This document shows positions 41,737 through 51,564 of a DNA stretch of 64,000 nt, one piece after another. Below the pieces are notes generated by a model, which worked only from the letters and a program-made list of their open reading frames with translations, made no database searches and was not told the origin of the DNA. A program made the translations under genes and the position numbers. The stretch comes from Fibrella aestuarina BUZ 2 (lineage in GTDB: Bacteria; Bacteroidota; Bacteroidia; Cytophagales; Spirosomataceae), in NCBI RefSeq assembly GCF_000331105.1, contig NC_020054.1:6079815-6143814 (forward strand). Direction: 5' to 3'. The stretch's first letter is position 1, and each line of letters starts with the position of its first letter.

Positions 41737-43188
41737 ATGATGAAAAGCAGCGTGTTTAATATAATTGGAGGTGGCTTAAGGATTATCATTACGCTGATAT
41801 CGGTCCCTATTCTGATAAAATTATTAGGAACAAAACAATTTGGCATTTATTCAATCGCTAATGCTGTAATTAATATTGTCTCGCTAGCTGAATGGAGTAT
41901 CGCTTTATCAACAACAGTTTTAACAACCAAAGACAATAATAAGAACATTTCAAGTGCGTGCTTCTATTCATCAATTATACTCGGGTTATTTGTATTTAGC
42001 GTAACAATTCTCATATCTACAGCTATAAGTGAGTTTTACTCTTCCTTATCACCAGATGATGTTCAATCCTTACAGCGAATAATACAAATTGGAAGTATAA
42101 CTATGTGCTTACGCGTTATACAACAATATTTCGTAGGGATAGAGCAGGCAAATAACAGATACGATGCACAAAATATTATCAACACAGTTTCTAATACACT
42201 TTTTTATTGTGGATCCATAGCATTTGCTTACACATCCAAATCGTTACTAACGATATTTGCTTGGCAACTAATAATAACCTTTTTTTCAGTAATTACTCAT
42301 GTCTTATTCAGTATTAGGATAAAGTTGATAACCGGCATAAAACAACTTCTTACATGGTCTAACACGGATATAAAAAAAGTATTAACGTACTCATCTAAAA
42401 TTTGGCCTAGTGCTTTCGGTAGTGTCTTGTTTTCACAAGGTGATAGACTGATTGTAGGTAAGCTATTAGGTTTGGAGGCTACTGGCATTTACACAGCTCT
42501 TACTTCAATTGTGAATCAAATAAACATCTTATCCGCACTACCAGCCCAACCACTAGTGTCTTACGTAAAAAGTTATCTAGGTACTGCAGAAGAAACAAAA
42601 CTCAAAAAATTTGTTGAAAACTCATCGTCTTTGAATGTTCTTCTTTCAATTGGGATTGGCATTATACTTATTTGCTTTTCTCCAGAAATAATAAATCTAT
42701 TATTAGGAAAATGGACAGGCACTCTTAATATGAGAAAAAGTTTTATTCTGCTAACAATAATCTATTCAGTGTATTCTTTAAATGCATCTGGATACTATAT
42801 TCTTTTTGCTGTAAGTAAAGAAAAACTGAACACAGCAATTTCGTTAACTGCGGGTCTAATCACATTGACAAGCATATTTATACTTTCTAATGAATTTGGG
42901 TTGATCGGAGCAGTGGTCGGTAATGCAGGCTACTGGATCACACTCCTTTTAGCATATTATGGTCTAAGATATATTCCAAATTCCTTTAATTACCTCATAA
43001 AAAGCTACATAATTTGCACAGGTATATTATTTTTATCAATGATATCTACTCTAATAAGTAATTTGTTAGGTAGGGGGATGATTTGTATTGTATGCATACT
43101 ATTGCTATGCCTCGTTCTAAACATCAATATCAAGTCGTTAAGTCAAAAAATACTCAATAAAATTAGGCCTCATAATAATCTGCTATAA
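41737..43188 (+). CDS. Wzx-type polysaccharide flippase
   Basis: A 483-residue integral membrane protein with about 12-14 helices, of the polysaccharide transporter (MATE-like) superfamily. It would flip undecaprenyl-linked repeat units across the inner membrane. The start MKSSVFNIIGGGLRIIITLISVPILIKLLGTKQFGIYSIANA is typical, as is IWPSAFGSVLFSQGDRLIVGKLLGLEATGIYTA in the middle. It is the first gene of the strongly AT-rich segment. Two consecutive ATGs (41737, 41740) could start it. Confidence 0.92.
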   Translation: MMKSSVFNIIGGGLRIIITLISVPILIKLLGTKQFGIYSIANAVINIVSLAEWSIALSTTVLTTKDNNKNISSACFYSSIILGLFVFSVTILISTAISEFYSSLSPDDVQSLQRIIQIGSITMCLRVIQQYFVGIEQANNRYDAQNIINTVSNTLFYCGSIAFAYTSKSLLTIFAWQLIITFFSVITHVLFSIRIKLITGIKQLLTWSNTDIKKVLTYSSKIWPSAFGSVLFSQGDRLIVGKLLGLEATGIYTALTSIVNQINILSALPAQPLVSYVKSYLGTAEETKLKKFVENSSSLNVLLSIGIGIILICFSPEIINLLLGKWTGTLNMRKSFILLTIIYSVYSLNASGYYILFAVSKEKLNTAISLTAGLITLTSIFILSNEFGLIGAVVGNAGYWITLLLAYYGLRYIPNSFNYLIKSYIICTGILFLSMISTLISNLLGRGMICIVCILLLCLVLNINIKSLSQKILNKIRPHNNLL

Positions 43189-43395
43189 ATTAATTAAGGT
43201 TAAAAGGCAACTTGATAAGTACATTTTTTTACACTAAAAAGGTTTTCAAAAATCAAAAACTTTTCTATCTACAATGAACTCTATAACACGGTTATAAGTA
43301 TATAAACTTTTGCAAAAAAGTGATTTTTAAGAATATGTGACAGCTTTCTATTGCTTTCCAGCAAAGCTTATCAGAATAAAGGCCAAACAATTATA

Positions 43396-44082
43396 TCATA
43401 TCCCTAGGCAATTATTATCCTTATAAAAGAACCCAGTCGATGTTTCATATTTAATACCAGCCGACAGGCCTCTAAACTCAATCTTACGAAAATTATTATC
43501 TTTCAATTTTTGAAGCCCTTCCTCATATTCTTTTCTATACTCACAATTATCAAATATGATTACACCACCTAATGCTAGATTATTAATAGCTGGTTCAACA
43601 CAATTATTCCTGTCAATTCCATCTATAATTACTATATCAAATTTTCGATTAAATTCATAAATTTTATCAGAATATAAACTTATGCCTTCATTCATAGGGT
43701 AAAAAGCAGCTAGCTCATAGGGTATGTTGCCCGTCTCAACATAAACATAGTTGACGTTTTGAGGAATGTTCTTCGATACTAAATCAAACCATACCTTATC
43801 ATTTTCTATGGATGTCACAGACGCAACGCGATCGGATAGCCACAAAGTTGACCCACCAGATCCATACTCGAATACTGTTAAGCTTTTATTTAATTTTTCT
43901 TCTAAAAAATGAATTGCGCTATAAGTAAACCAAGGTATTGGTTTACCCTCAACACTTAAGGGTCTTTTTTGCCAGAAGCTTTTCAACCATCCAGTTTCTC
44001 TCAGGTAACCATTTGTTGATGAAACCATAAAAAGAAAATCCACTCTCATTAGATGCATCATCTGCCGAATTACCTTTTTCAT
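43396..44082 (-). CDS. SAM-dependent methyltransferase-like protein in the capsule locus
   Basis: A 228-residue protein, the only leftward gene in the AT-rich segment. The central region looks like a class I methyltransferase: VFEYGSGGSTLWLSD (motif I, SAM-binding glycine loop), ASVTSIENDKVWFD (acidic end of strand 2), DIVIIDGIDRNNCVEPAINNLALGGVIIFDNCEY (motif for strands 4-5). It might methylate or otherwise modify a capsule sugar. It may also be a non-methylating relative. A minus-strand -7 box (CAAATATA on the plus strand, 44113-44120) supports ATG 44082 as the start. Confidence 0.75.
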   Translation of the reverse strand: MKKVIRQMMHLMRVDFLFMVSSTNGYLRETGWLKSFWQKRPLSVEGKPIPWFTYSAIHFLEEKLNKSLTVFEYGSGGSTLWLSDRVASVTSIENDKVWFDLVSKNIPQNVNYVYVETGNIPYELAAFYPMNEGISLYSDKIYEFNRKFDIVIIDGIDRNNCVEPAINNLALGGVIIFDNCEYRKEYEEGLQKLKDNNFRKIEFRGLSAGIKYETSTGFFYKDNNCLGI

Positions 44083-44112
44083 AATAAAAAGCTTACTGTA
44101 AGTCTTATCATG

Positions 44113-44120
44113 CAAATATA
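44113..44120 (-). promoter_or_regulatory. Bacteroidota -7 box for the methyltransferase-like gene
   Basis: TATATTTG on the minus strand is a perfect TAnnTTTG match, 30 bp upstream of ATG 44082. Confidence 0.5.
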
Positions 44121-44828
44121 TCTCAAGAAAGATTCTATGCAAATTATAGTCTATCTAACGAAACACATTAGCCAGCTAATGTACGGATGTATTACAAAAG
44201 AGAGTTAACGAGCTGATAAAGTCTAGAATACTTATTAACGGTGCATGATGGCAATATCATATTAAAATAATTATCTTGCTTTTTCTATAACAACTAAGTC
44301 AATAAAGAATACCTATTCAGGGTTCACAACCCTATACCCATTGGCAGATCGTTTTTCTAGCTATCAAATATAGATGTAAACATAACTTTTCGCCACAAAG
44401 AACTGATTTCATGGTTAAGAGGGTAGGCATTCTGATACGATAATACAAAGGTTGAATTAGTGGCATTACTAAGATAACACAACCTATCTATCGATTGTGT
44501 AACTAATTCGGTAACTTATATATGTATACTAGTATTTTAGTTTTTACAAAGTAAATCGCTGAATCAAAGTTTAATAAGGCTTAAACCAAAACAACTATTC
44601 ATAGATTAAAGTAAAATAACAACACATCTGTGTATACGCTACAAATGATAAAGCACCCAATATTCCTTCTTTGAAGTAAATTGTAGTAAACTGCCATTCA
44701 GATCATAATATATCTACGATGTCTATGAGCAGAATCCCTTCCAGAGGCATTTCATGAGTGTCCGTCAATAGTTTATCAACTGACAATCAGCAAATTACAA
44801 TTATTTAGTAAATATATATTTTTTACTA

Positions 44829-44836
44829 TAAATTTG
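44829..44836 (+). promoter_or_regulatory. Bacteroidota -7 box for the glycosyltransferase operon
   Basis: TAAATTTG is a perfect TAnnTTTG match, 29 bp upstream of the start codon at 44866; it would drive the run of tightly packed genes to 49393. The region is AT-rich, so a chance match is more likely here than elsewhere. Confidence 0.45.
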
Positions 44837-44865
44837 GTATTTCATAGAGATCATAAAACTTCATT

Positions 44866-45591
44866 ATGAATGGTCCTTTAATTACAGTTATCACGGTAAC
44901 GTACCAAGCGGAGAAAAGTCTTGAGGAAACAATCAAGAGTGTCATAAATCAAGCACCTATTTATGAGTATCTCATTATAGATGGGGGAAGCACAGATGGC
45001 ACAGTTGACATAATTAAGAAATACAACAGTCAAATAAAGTATTGGTTGTCTGAAAAAGATAACGGAATTTATGAAGCAATGAATAAAGGAATAGATAAAG
45101 CAAGTGGTCAATGGATTTATTTTCTTGGGAGTGATGATCAGCTATGTAAAAACTCGCTGACTTCAATCAGTAAATACCTTACAGATGAGAACGACATGGT
45201 ATTTGGAGATGTTAAAAGCAGCAACCAAAAACGCATCAAATCTTTCTTGAATAAAAGAATAATCTTTCAAAATACACTTCATCATCAGGGCGCTTTTTAT
45301 TCTTCAAAGCTATTTGACACTTTCAGATATGATTCAAAATTAAAAATACTATCTGATTATGAATTGAACCTATATATATACATCCACAAACTTCCAGTTA
45401 AGAAGGTGAACCTTGTAATAGCCGAATGTGGCGATGGAGGGGCTAGTAGCAACATCGCTTTATCAATTAACGAAACTAACATAGTGAGATCAAAGTTAAT
45501 CAAGAGTAACTTCCTAAACACTGTAGCATCATTTGCTTTAAAAGTCTACTACAACCAAAAAGAGTTTAGAAATAAATTCAATTTCTTATAA
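44866..45591 (+). CDS. GT2-family glycosyltransferase
   Basis: A 241-residue GT-A transferase for capsule repeat-unit assembly. The N-terminal nucleotide-binding pattern is clear: PLITVITVTYQAEKSLEETIKSV, then YLIIDGGSTDGT, DNGIYEAMNKGIDKASGQWIYFLGSDDQL (DxD-like). Such WcaA-like enzymes often add the second or third sugar. The acceptor is unknown. First gene of a likely five-gene operon. Confidence 0.92.
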   Translation: MNGPLITVITVTYQAEKSLEETIKSVINQAPIYEYLIIDGGSTDGTVDIIKKYNSQIKYWLSEKDNGIYEAMNKGIDKASGQWIYFLGSDDQLCKNSLTSISKYLTDENDMVFGDVKSSNQKRIKSFLNKRIIFQNTLHHQGAFYSSKLFDTFRYDSKLKILSDYELNLYIYIHKLPVKKVNLVIAECGDGGASSNIALSINETNIVRSKLIKSNFLNTVASFALKVYYNQKEFRNKFNFL

Positions 45592-45611
45592 CTACTTTAA
45601 AGTAAGTCTTT

Positions 45612-46544
45612 GTGGAAAAATTTATTCGAATACCGAATACTGGGCAAAACGAGTTTGCCAATATTAGAAACGAGAACAGTTTCCTCGATGATGTTTTATT
45701 CGTTATAACACTATACAAGACTGAATTGCCAAACAGCATTACTTTTAACTCATTGAAAAAATTCATACATACACAATCAATAGAAAGCCCACGAGCAGAT
45801 TTAGCCCTGATGGATAATAGTCCTATAAGTGATTTTAGTAGTATTGAGCAGTTGAATATAAATTGGCTAAATATATATTACTTCCATGATCCATCCAACC
45901 CAGGTGTTAGCAAATCTTATAATCGCGCCGCCGATTTAGCCACAACATTGAAAAAAAAGTGGCTATTATTATTAGATCAAGATTCTCTTCTACCTGATAA
46001 TGGCTTAGAAAAATATCAAATAGCAACTAGTCTCTGGAAAGGACATTCAGTGTATGCACCCATATTAAGGTCTCAGAAAATTATATTATCACCATGTGCT
46101 TATCATTTTTTCAGGGCATCTCATCTCAAAAAAATAGGTATAGGTATAAATACAACACACAATAGAAATGTATTAAACAGTGGTCTATTAATAGATATTG
46201 AGAGCTTTGACATGGTAGGGAGATATGATGAGAATGTCTGGCTATATTTTAGCGATTTTGTCTTCTTTAATAGATTAAAAAAACATTATAAACATTTTGT
46301 TATAGTAGATATACACATTGAGCATGATTTATCCAGTGCAGATTACGTTGATATAAACATCGCTAAAGAAAGGTTCGAGTTGTATTGTGATGGTGCTTTT
46401 TTAGCATATAAATCTGAGAGAAGTTCTTACTCACTAATATGTTATACCGCCACTATCGGATTAAGAAGCTTGCTTATGAGTTTAAGATTAAGAAAAATAA
46501 CTTTTCTGTCAATTTTTTATAAAAAGTTCTTATCAAGAAAATGA
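45612..46544 (+). CDS. Rhamnosyltransferase-like GT2 glycosyltransferase
   Basis: A 310-residue protein resembling rhamnosyltransferases: VLFVITLYKTELPNS at the N-terminus, then YYFHDPSNPGVSKSYNRAADLA, KKWLLLLDQDSLL (acidic metal site), LNSGLLIDIESFDMVGRYDENVWLYFSDFVFFNRLKK. The start is a GTG (45612); no ATG occurs before the first motif, so either GTG is used or a short N-terminal part has been lost. Overlaps the next gene by 4 bp (ATGA). Confidence 0.82.
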   Translation: MEKFIRIPNTGQNEFANIRNENSFLDDVLFVITLYKTELPNSITFNSLKKFIHTQSIESPRADLALMDNSPISDFSSIEQLNINWLNIYYFHDPSNPGVSKSYNRAADLATTLKKKWLLLLDQDSLLPDNGLEKYQIATSLWKGHSVYAPILRSQKIILSPCAYHFFRASHLKKIGIGINTTHNRNVLNSGLLIDIESFDMVGRYDENVWLYFSDFVFFNRLKKHYKHFVIVDIHIEHDLSSADYVDINIAKERFELYCDGAFLAYKSERSSYSLICYTATIGLRSLLMSLRLRKITFLSIFYKKFLSRK

Positions 46545-47761
46545 ATACTAAAATTCTGTTTAATCCATTCTATCTATACGCAATAAGCTTTGGCTTATCT
46601 TTATTTATTTATTCATGGCAATGGTCAGATCTATATCCTCCTCTAAGCACTAATGTAACAACTTTTTTGTGCTTAACATTTATAGTCTCTACTTATTTAG
46701 GAATTAAAGTGGCAAAGAAAATTGAATTTAAACCTGTTAAGAAAAGTAGAAAAAATTTGTTGATTTGCTTACTTATAATACTATCATATAGTGTAGAGTT
46801 TTTATATAATAGAGGCATACCTTTATTATTATTATTTAAAGGAGTAGACATTTCGTATATGGAATTTGGCATTCCAACTTTCCACGTATTCTTACATACC
46901 TTTACAAGTTTTTATACAATCTACCTATATCATCAATATCGAAGTAATAAAGAATTTAAACTGTTGTTACTTACACTTCTGTTATTGATTCCTAATATAC
47001 TAATCATAAACCGAGGGGCATTAATAATGACGATGACCGCCTGTCTATTGATCTACCTCCTTTCAATCCGTAAGGTAATAGTTAAGACCCTGCTTTTACT
47101 TGTTACTTCTGCAGCATTATTCTTTTTTGGTTTCGGCTATTTGGGCAATCAGCGCTCCTTTAACGGAGATCCAGTCGCTTTTTTAAGTCTTACAGAAGCA
47201 TCTCCTAGTTTTGTAGACAGTAACATACCTAAGGAATATTATTGGTTCTATATATATGCTTCGTCACCATTCGCGAATTTCCAAAATTCGACTTTGACCA
47301 GTAAAAATCACCGATATGATATTCTATCTTTCATTTCTTGGGAATTGTTACCAGATTTTCTTTCTAAAAGAATCGTACCGATTGAGGAAGATTATGACGG
47401 AAAAAACCGTTTAGACTATTCCATTAATCCTATTCTGACCGTAGGTTCAATTTATTTTGAGCCTTTTATAAGGCTTGGTTGGCTGGGCCCAATAATTGTT
47501 TTTTGCTTCTACTGCATGCTATTATTTTTGTATGCATATTTTTTTGACATAAGAAGCGATTATTTCTTGACAGGAATATCTATACTATGCGTTATTTCCA
47601 TTTTCAACATATTTGAGAACATGATAAACTTCTCTGGATTAAGTTTACAATTATTATACCCAATATTATTTACATTCATAAAAAAGAATTTTCGTTTATT
47701 TATTCCAAGTGTAAATATTATCGTTCCAAGTACTAAATTTAGAATACTATGGAGAAAGTAA
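46541..47761 (+). CDS. Wzy-like oligosaccharide repeat-unit polymerase
   Basis: A 406-residue membrane protein with about ten hydrophobic helices and a large extracytoplasmic loop (about 210-300) rich in aromatic and charged residues, the usual topology of O-antigen/capsule polymerases. Sequence conservation is low in this family, so the assignment rests on topology and location between glycosyltransferases. It would polymerise repeat units after flipping by the Wzx protein encoded at 41737. Overlaps both neighbours. Confidence 0.8.
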   Translation: MNTKILFNPFYLYAISFGLSLFIYSWQWSDLYPPLSTNVTTFLCLTFIVSTYLGIKVAKKIEFKPVKKSRKNLLICLLIILSYSVEFLYNRGIPLLLLFKGVDISYMEFGIPTFHVFLHTFTSFYTIYLYHQYRSNKEFKLLLLTLLLLIPNILIINRGALIMTMTACLLIYLLSIRKVIVKTLLLLVTSAALFFFGFGYLGNQRSFNGDPVAFLSLTEASPSFVDSNIPKEYYWFYIYASSPFANFQNSTLTSKNHRYDILSFISWELLPDFLSKRIVPIEEDYDGKNRLDYSINPILTVGSIYFEPFIRLGWLGPIIVFCFYCMLLFLYAYFFDIRSDYFLTGISILCVISIFNIFENMINFSGLSLQLLYPILFTFIKKNFRLFIPSVNIIVPSTKFRILWRK

Positions 47762-48444
47762 GCGTATGTATGGCCACTTTCAATGGCGCTAAATTTGTAA
47801 AAAGGCAACTTTTATCAATATTGCCACAACTTGAGCCGTTAGATGAAATTATAATTTCTGATGATAACTCTACTGATGATACAGTATCTGTTATCAACTC
47901 CATACATGATAAGAGGATTAAAGTGCATTTGAATAAGATTGGCTCAGGGCCTACAGCTAATTTTCAAAACGCTTTATACTTATGCTCTGGAGATATAATT
48001 GTTCTATGTGATCAAGATGACATATGGCTACCAACGAAACTTTCGGATATCCGCCATGCACTAAGCACTAGTGATCTCGTCATTACTGATTGCATTGTTG
48101 TTGATGAAAAAGAACAAATAATACATGAGTCATTTTTTGCTTTAAGGAATAGCCGGAAAGGATTTTGGAGAAACTTATACAAAAATTCTTATGTTGGATG
48201 TTGCATGGCATTTAAGAAAGAAGTTTTGTCATACAGTCTGCCTTTTCCTCGCCATATACACATGCATGACTGGTGGATTGGATTATGTGTTGAGAAGCTA
48301 GGAAAAGTCTATTTTCTGGATAAACCATTAATAAAATATGTCAGACATGGTAATAATGCGTCCCCAACTGGTGAAGCAGGTTACAATTTATTGACAAAAC
48401 TAATTAACAGATTGCAACTATTATTTTACATAATTTTTCGCTAA
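47749..48444 (+). CDS. GT2-family glycosyltransferase
   Basis: A 231-residue GT-A transferase. Motifs are VSVCMATFNGAKFVKRQLLSIL, EIIISDDNSTDDTVSVI, DIIVLCDQDDIWLPTKL (DxD type) and the acceptor-side HMHDWWIGLCVEKLGKVYFLDKPLIKYVRHGNNAS. The pattern CDQDDIW plus DWW is typical of rhamnosyl- or galactosyltransferases in capsule loci. It overlaps the polymerase gene by 13 bp. Confidence 0.92.
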   Translation: MEKVSVCMATFNGAKFVKRQLLSILPQLEPLDEIIISDDNSTDDTVSVINSIHDKRIKVHLNKIGSGPTANFQNALYLCSGDIIVLCDQDDIWLPTKLSDIRHALSTSDLVITDCIVVDEKEQIIHESFFALRNSRKGFWRNLYKNSYVGCCMAFKKEVLSYSLPFPRHIHMHDWWIGLCVEKLGKVYFLDKPLIKYVRHGNNASPTGEAGYNLLTKLINRLQLLFYIIFR

Positions 48445-48463
48445 CATTAGAAATCCTGATTCT

Positions 48464-49393
48464 ATGTCAAATGGTGTTGCGGTTATCATTCCGACATACA
48501 ATGCGGAGTTTTATCTACCCGATTTACTACGTGCCCTGAAACAGCAGTCATTGTCGCACGAATTGATTGTAATAGATTCGGAATCTGAGGATACCACTCA
48601 AGATATTCTGCACGATAATAACGTAAGAACTGTATCAATAAAGAAATCTACTTTTAACCATGGTTCTACCAGAAATCTGGGCTTAACTCTGACCGATGCT
48701 GATATAGTAATATACATGACACAAGATGCCATACCTTACAATAATGACACATTACTCAATATCGTTACTTTTCTGGAGAGTTCAGATTCAATAGCGATGG
48801 CGTATGGTCGTCAAGTGCCTTACCCCCATACAGGTATATTGGGTCAACTAGCTAGATTAGCTAATTATCCAGGAGAAAGTATCATAAAAAGCAAGGAAGA
48901 CATTCCGTTGCTGGGTATAAAAACGTGTTCTTGTTCAAACTCGTTTGCTGCTTATAAACGAAAAGAATTAATTAATATAGGGTCCTTTCCAGATGACATT
49001 ATTTTAGGCGAGGATGTAACAGTAGGTGCTAAATTGATTCTTGAAGGGAAATCTATTGCATATGTAGCAGATTCAGTTGTGTATCATTCACATGACTATA
49101 CGCTAATGGAAGAATTCAAACGTTATTTTGATATAGGCGTTTTCCATAAAGATGAGCATTATCTGTTGAAAGAATTCAAGGCTGCTGAGTCAGAAGGCAT
49201 CAAGTATGTAGCTTACGAAATAAAGTATCTTGTTAAGAATAGCCATTTCTTATTATTACCTTCCCAATTAACAAGAACATTACTTAAATACTTAGGATAT
49301 AAACTAGGCTACTACTATAAATATCTTCCAGCCAATTTAATACTAAATTTGAGCATGCATAACCGATTCTGGAAGAGCAAAAAAATACCATAA
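48464..49393 (+). CDS. GT2-family rhamnosyltransferase-like protein
   Basis: A 309-residue glycosyltransferase. Motifs are GVAVIIPTYNAEFYLPDLLRAL, LIVIDSESEDTTQDI, FNHGSTRNLGL, DIVIYMTQDAIPYNNDTL and, further on, IILGEDVTVGAKLILEGKSIAYVADSVVYHSHDYTLMEEFKRYFDIGVFH, as in dTDP-rhamnosyltransferases. It closes the run of AT-rich glycosyltransferase genes. Confidence 0.92.
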   Translation: MSNGVAVIIPTYNAEFYLPDLLRALKQQSLSHELIVIDSESEDTTQDILHDNNVRTVSIKKSTFNHGSTRNLGLTLTDADIVIYMTQDAIPYNNDTLLNIVTFLESSDSIAMAYGRQVPYPHTGILGQLARLANYPGESIIKSKEDIPLLGIKTCSCSNSFAAYKRKELINIGSFPDDIILGEDVTVGAKLILEGKSIAYVADSVVYHSHDYTLMEEFKRYFDIGVFHKDEHYLLKEFKAAESEGIKYVAYEIKYLVKNSHFLLLPSQLTRTLLKYLGYKLGYYYKYLPANLILNLSMHNRFWKSKKIP

Positions 49394-49894
49394 TTAATTT
49401 TTACCCTTTTACTATGTTTTAAAGATTTCAAAAAGCGTTTAGTCTAACCAACTAATTACACTAATCGAACATAATATGTATTGAGGTTCATTAATTAGAA
49501 GTTACCTTTTGCTGCGTAATCAAGAAAATCCTTTTATAATAAGTATTTATACTAGAAAATTGATAAATTATGGCATTTGAGTAAGTATTTTATCTTGACT
49601 GGAAAAAATAGCTGTGTCACTATTATCGTTTAAAGGAACTAAGCGTGTATTCAGGCCTTTGTCAGATCACTGCTGATTAAGCAAAAGTATCTTTTTAATA
49701 TGGTGGCTGTGCTTATAAGCGATTCGGATACTATCTAGATTAATAATACGTTTAGCAAGGCAATTATTTAAGACGGTCTGAATCTAGCCAATATGATGCC
49801 TTTTTGAACTTACACTAACTATAGCATAACTTCTAAAACACTTATCCATTGTGAGGGTTTGCCTTTTAAATCCTCATAAATTTTACTCATCCAT
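49394..49894. other. 501-bp AT-rich gene-free region
   Basis: No gene, clear promoter box or hairpin was recognised. It forms the right boundary of the AT-rich cassette; the composition becomes richer in GC within the following fibre genes. Confidence 0.5.
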
Positions 49895-51556
49895 ATGGCA
49901 TCGAATCGTGTACTTATCGTCATCAGCATATATTTGGTGACAACGCTCAATGGCGTATACGGACAACTCCGAGTTGGTTTACCAACTGGTACTGTTAACC
50001 CTTCCGCTTCGCTTGAGGTCGGTCCGGGTCCTTACCCAACAGGAAGCCCTTTCAGAGGGATCATAGCTCCCAATATGACTATTTCCCAAAGAAATCAGAT
50101 ACAAAATCCAAGTACTGGTATCTTCCTTTACAACACTGATAATAAACAAATTGAGGTAAACGTAGGTACTCCGAGTGCTCCTGTTTGGGGGCCTGCTGTT
50201 GGCAGTGGAACAGCTTGGAGCATTAATGGTAACAGTGGCACAAATGATAAGACGAACTTTATCGGTACCCCCGATAATGTTCCGCTCAGCTTCAGGGTAT
50301 TTAACCAGCCAGCAGGTCGGATTGATCATATACTGTTTAATCTAGGTCTGGGCTTTTTCTCAATCAACCCATCAACAACAGGTACGTATAACACCGCTGT
50401 TGGAAGTTACACACTCCGCAATAATACAAGTGGCATTGCCAATACCGCAGTTGGAGCCGGTGCTCTGACCACCAACACTTCAGGAACGGGTAACACTGGT
50501 ATAGGTCACGATGCCATGATTGGCAACATCAACGGCCGAGAAAATACAGGTATAGGGCAGAATGCTTTGCGAAGTAACACCTCAGGTATATCCAACACTG
50601 CATTAGGAGCTGATGCAATGAACGATGGAACTTCTGCTAGTGATAATACAGCATTAGGTGCATCCGCTCTTTACAGCATCAATACAGGCAATCAAAATAC
50701 AGCCGCAGGAGCACTTGCATTATTCTCTAATACTACAGGTTATAATAATTCCGCATTAGGCAATTATGCTCTTCAGAATAATGTCGGGGGTTACTTAAAT
50801 ATTGGAGTTGGTCATAATGCCGGGCCCTCAAGTAGAAATGTCTCAGTTAATAATTCGACAGCAATTGGTGCAGGGTCAGTCATCGACGCGGTGTTCTCAG
50901 TTGCCATTGGCGCTAATGCTACCATCAACGCAGGTAGTGGACTTAATACATTAGTCGGCGCAAATTCAAGTACTGGCAACAATGTAACCAATTCCACCGC
51001 TATAGGCGCAAGAAGTGCCGTCAACAGTAGTAATACGATAGTATTGGGTGATGCCAATATCTCTTCACTTCGATGTAATGTTCAGTCTATATCTTCATTA
51101 TCTGATGCCCGGATAAAAGAGAATATCAAAACTAACGTACCTGGCTTGGCTTTCATAACCAAGTTGCGTCCCGTTACTTATACCGTTAATAAGACCAAAG
51201 AAGCGGCATTGGTTGGCTACAAAAATGACAATATCGTATCTGACACAACTACGCATAGTGGATTTATTGCGCAGGAAGTTGAAAGAGCAGCCTTCTCAGC
51301 AGGTTACAACTTTGAAGGAGTAAAATCAGAAGAAGGTGGTCGGTACTACACCGTCGGTTATTCTTTATTTGTCGTGCCTCTTGTTCAGGCAGTTAAAGAG
51401 CTAAACGATGAAGTAAAGCTTCTGAAAGAGAAGCTGAAGAAAAGTGAAAATGCATACGATCAGTTGTCGGTACAGCTCTCACGTCTCCAAGAAACAGTTA
51501 ATTCTATTGTCACGCCTCAAGCTGATGCCCGTAGCATAAACCAACACTCTAAATAA
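49895..51556 (+). CDS. Fibre-like secreted protein with C-terminal S74 intramolecular chaperone
   Basis: A 553-residue exported protein (signal about 1-23, ending GVYGQ). Residues about 120-390 hold tandem repeats of about 14-24 residues of the form NT-[AG]-[VIL]-G-x3-L with short variations (NTAVGSYTLRNNTSGIANTAVGAGALTTNTSG), as in YadA-like trimeric beta-rolls. The C-terminal part is a peptidase S74 chaperone: LSDARIKENI contains the Ser403/Lys408 dyad expected to cut the chain before Ser403, and GFIAQEVE is conserved. A coiled coil (about 505-545) ends it. Such domains assemble trimeric fibres in phage tail spikes and are released afterwards. It lies inside a capsule locus, not a prophage. 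Confidence 0.82.
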   Translation: MASNRVLIVISIYLVTTLNGVYGQLRVGLPTGTVNPSASLEVGPGPYPTGSPFRGIIAPNMTISQRNQIQNPSTGIFLYNTDNKQIEVNVGTPSAPVWGPAVGSGTAWSINGNSGTNDKTNFIGTPDNVPLSFRVFNQPAGRIDHILFNLGLGFFSINPSTTGTYNTAVGSYTLRNNTSGIANTAVGAGALTTNTSGTGNTGIGHDAMIGNINGRENTGIGQNALRSNTSGISNTALGADAMNDGTSASDNTALGASALYSINTGNQNTAAGALALFSNTTGYNNSALGNYALQNNVGGYLNIGVGHNAGPSSRNVSVNNSTAIGAGSVIDAVFSVAIGANATINAGSGLNTLVGANSSTGNNVTNSTAIGARSAVNSSNTIVLGDANISSLRCNVQSISSLSDARIKENIKTNVPGLAFITKLRPVTYTVNKTKEAALVGYKNDNIVSDTTTHSGFIAQEVERAAFSAGYNFEGVKSEEGGRYYTVGYSLFVVPLVQAVKELNDEVKLLKEKLKKSENAYDQLSVQLSRLQETVNSIVTPQADARSINQHSK

Positions 51557-51564
51557 CCAGCTTG

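Larger units (their letters stand above)
44083..44865. other. 783-bp AT-rich gene-free region
   Basis: There is no open frame of note on either strand and no recognisable RNA gene. It holds promoter boxes at both ends (44113-44120 leftward, 44829-44836 rightward). The composition matches the surrounding AT-rich cassette; it may be the remains of lost capsule genes. Confidence 0.5.
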
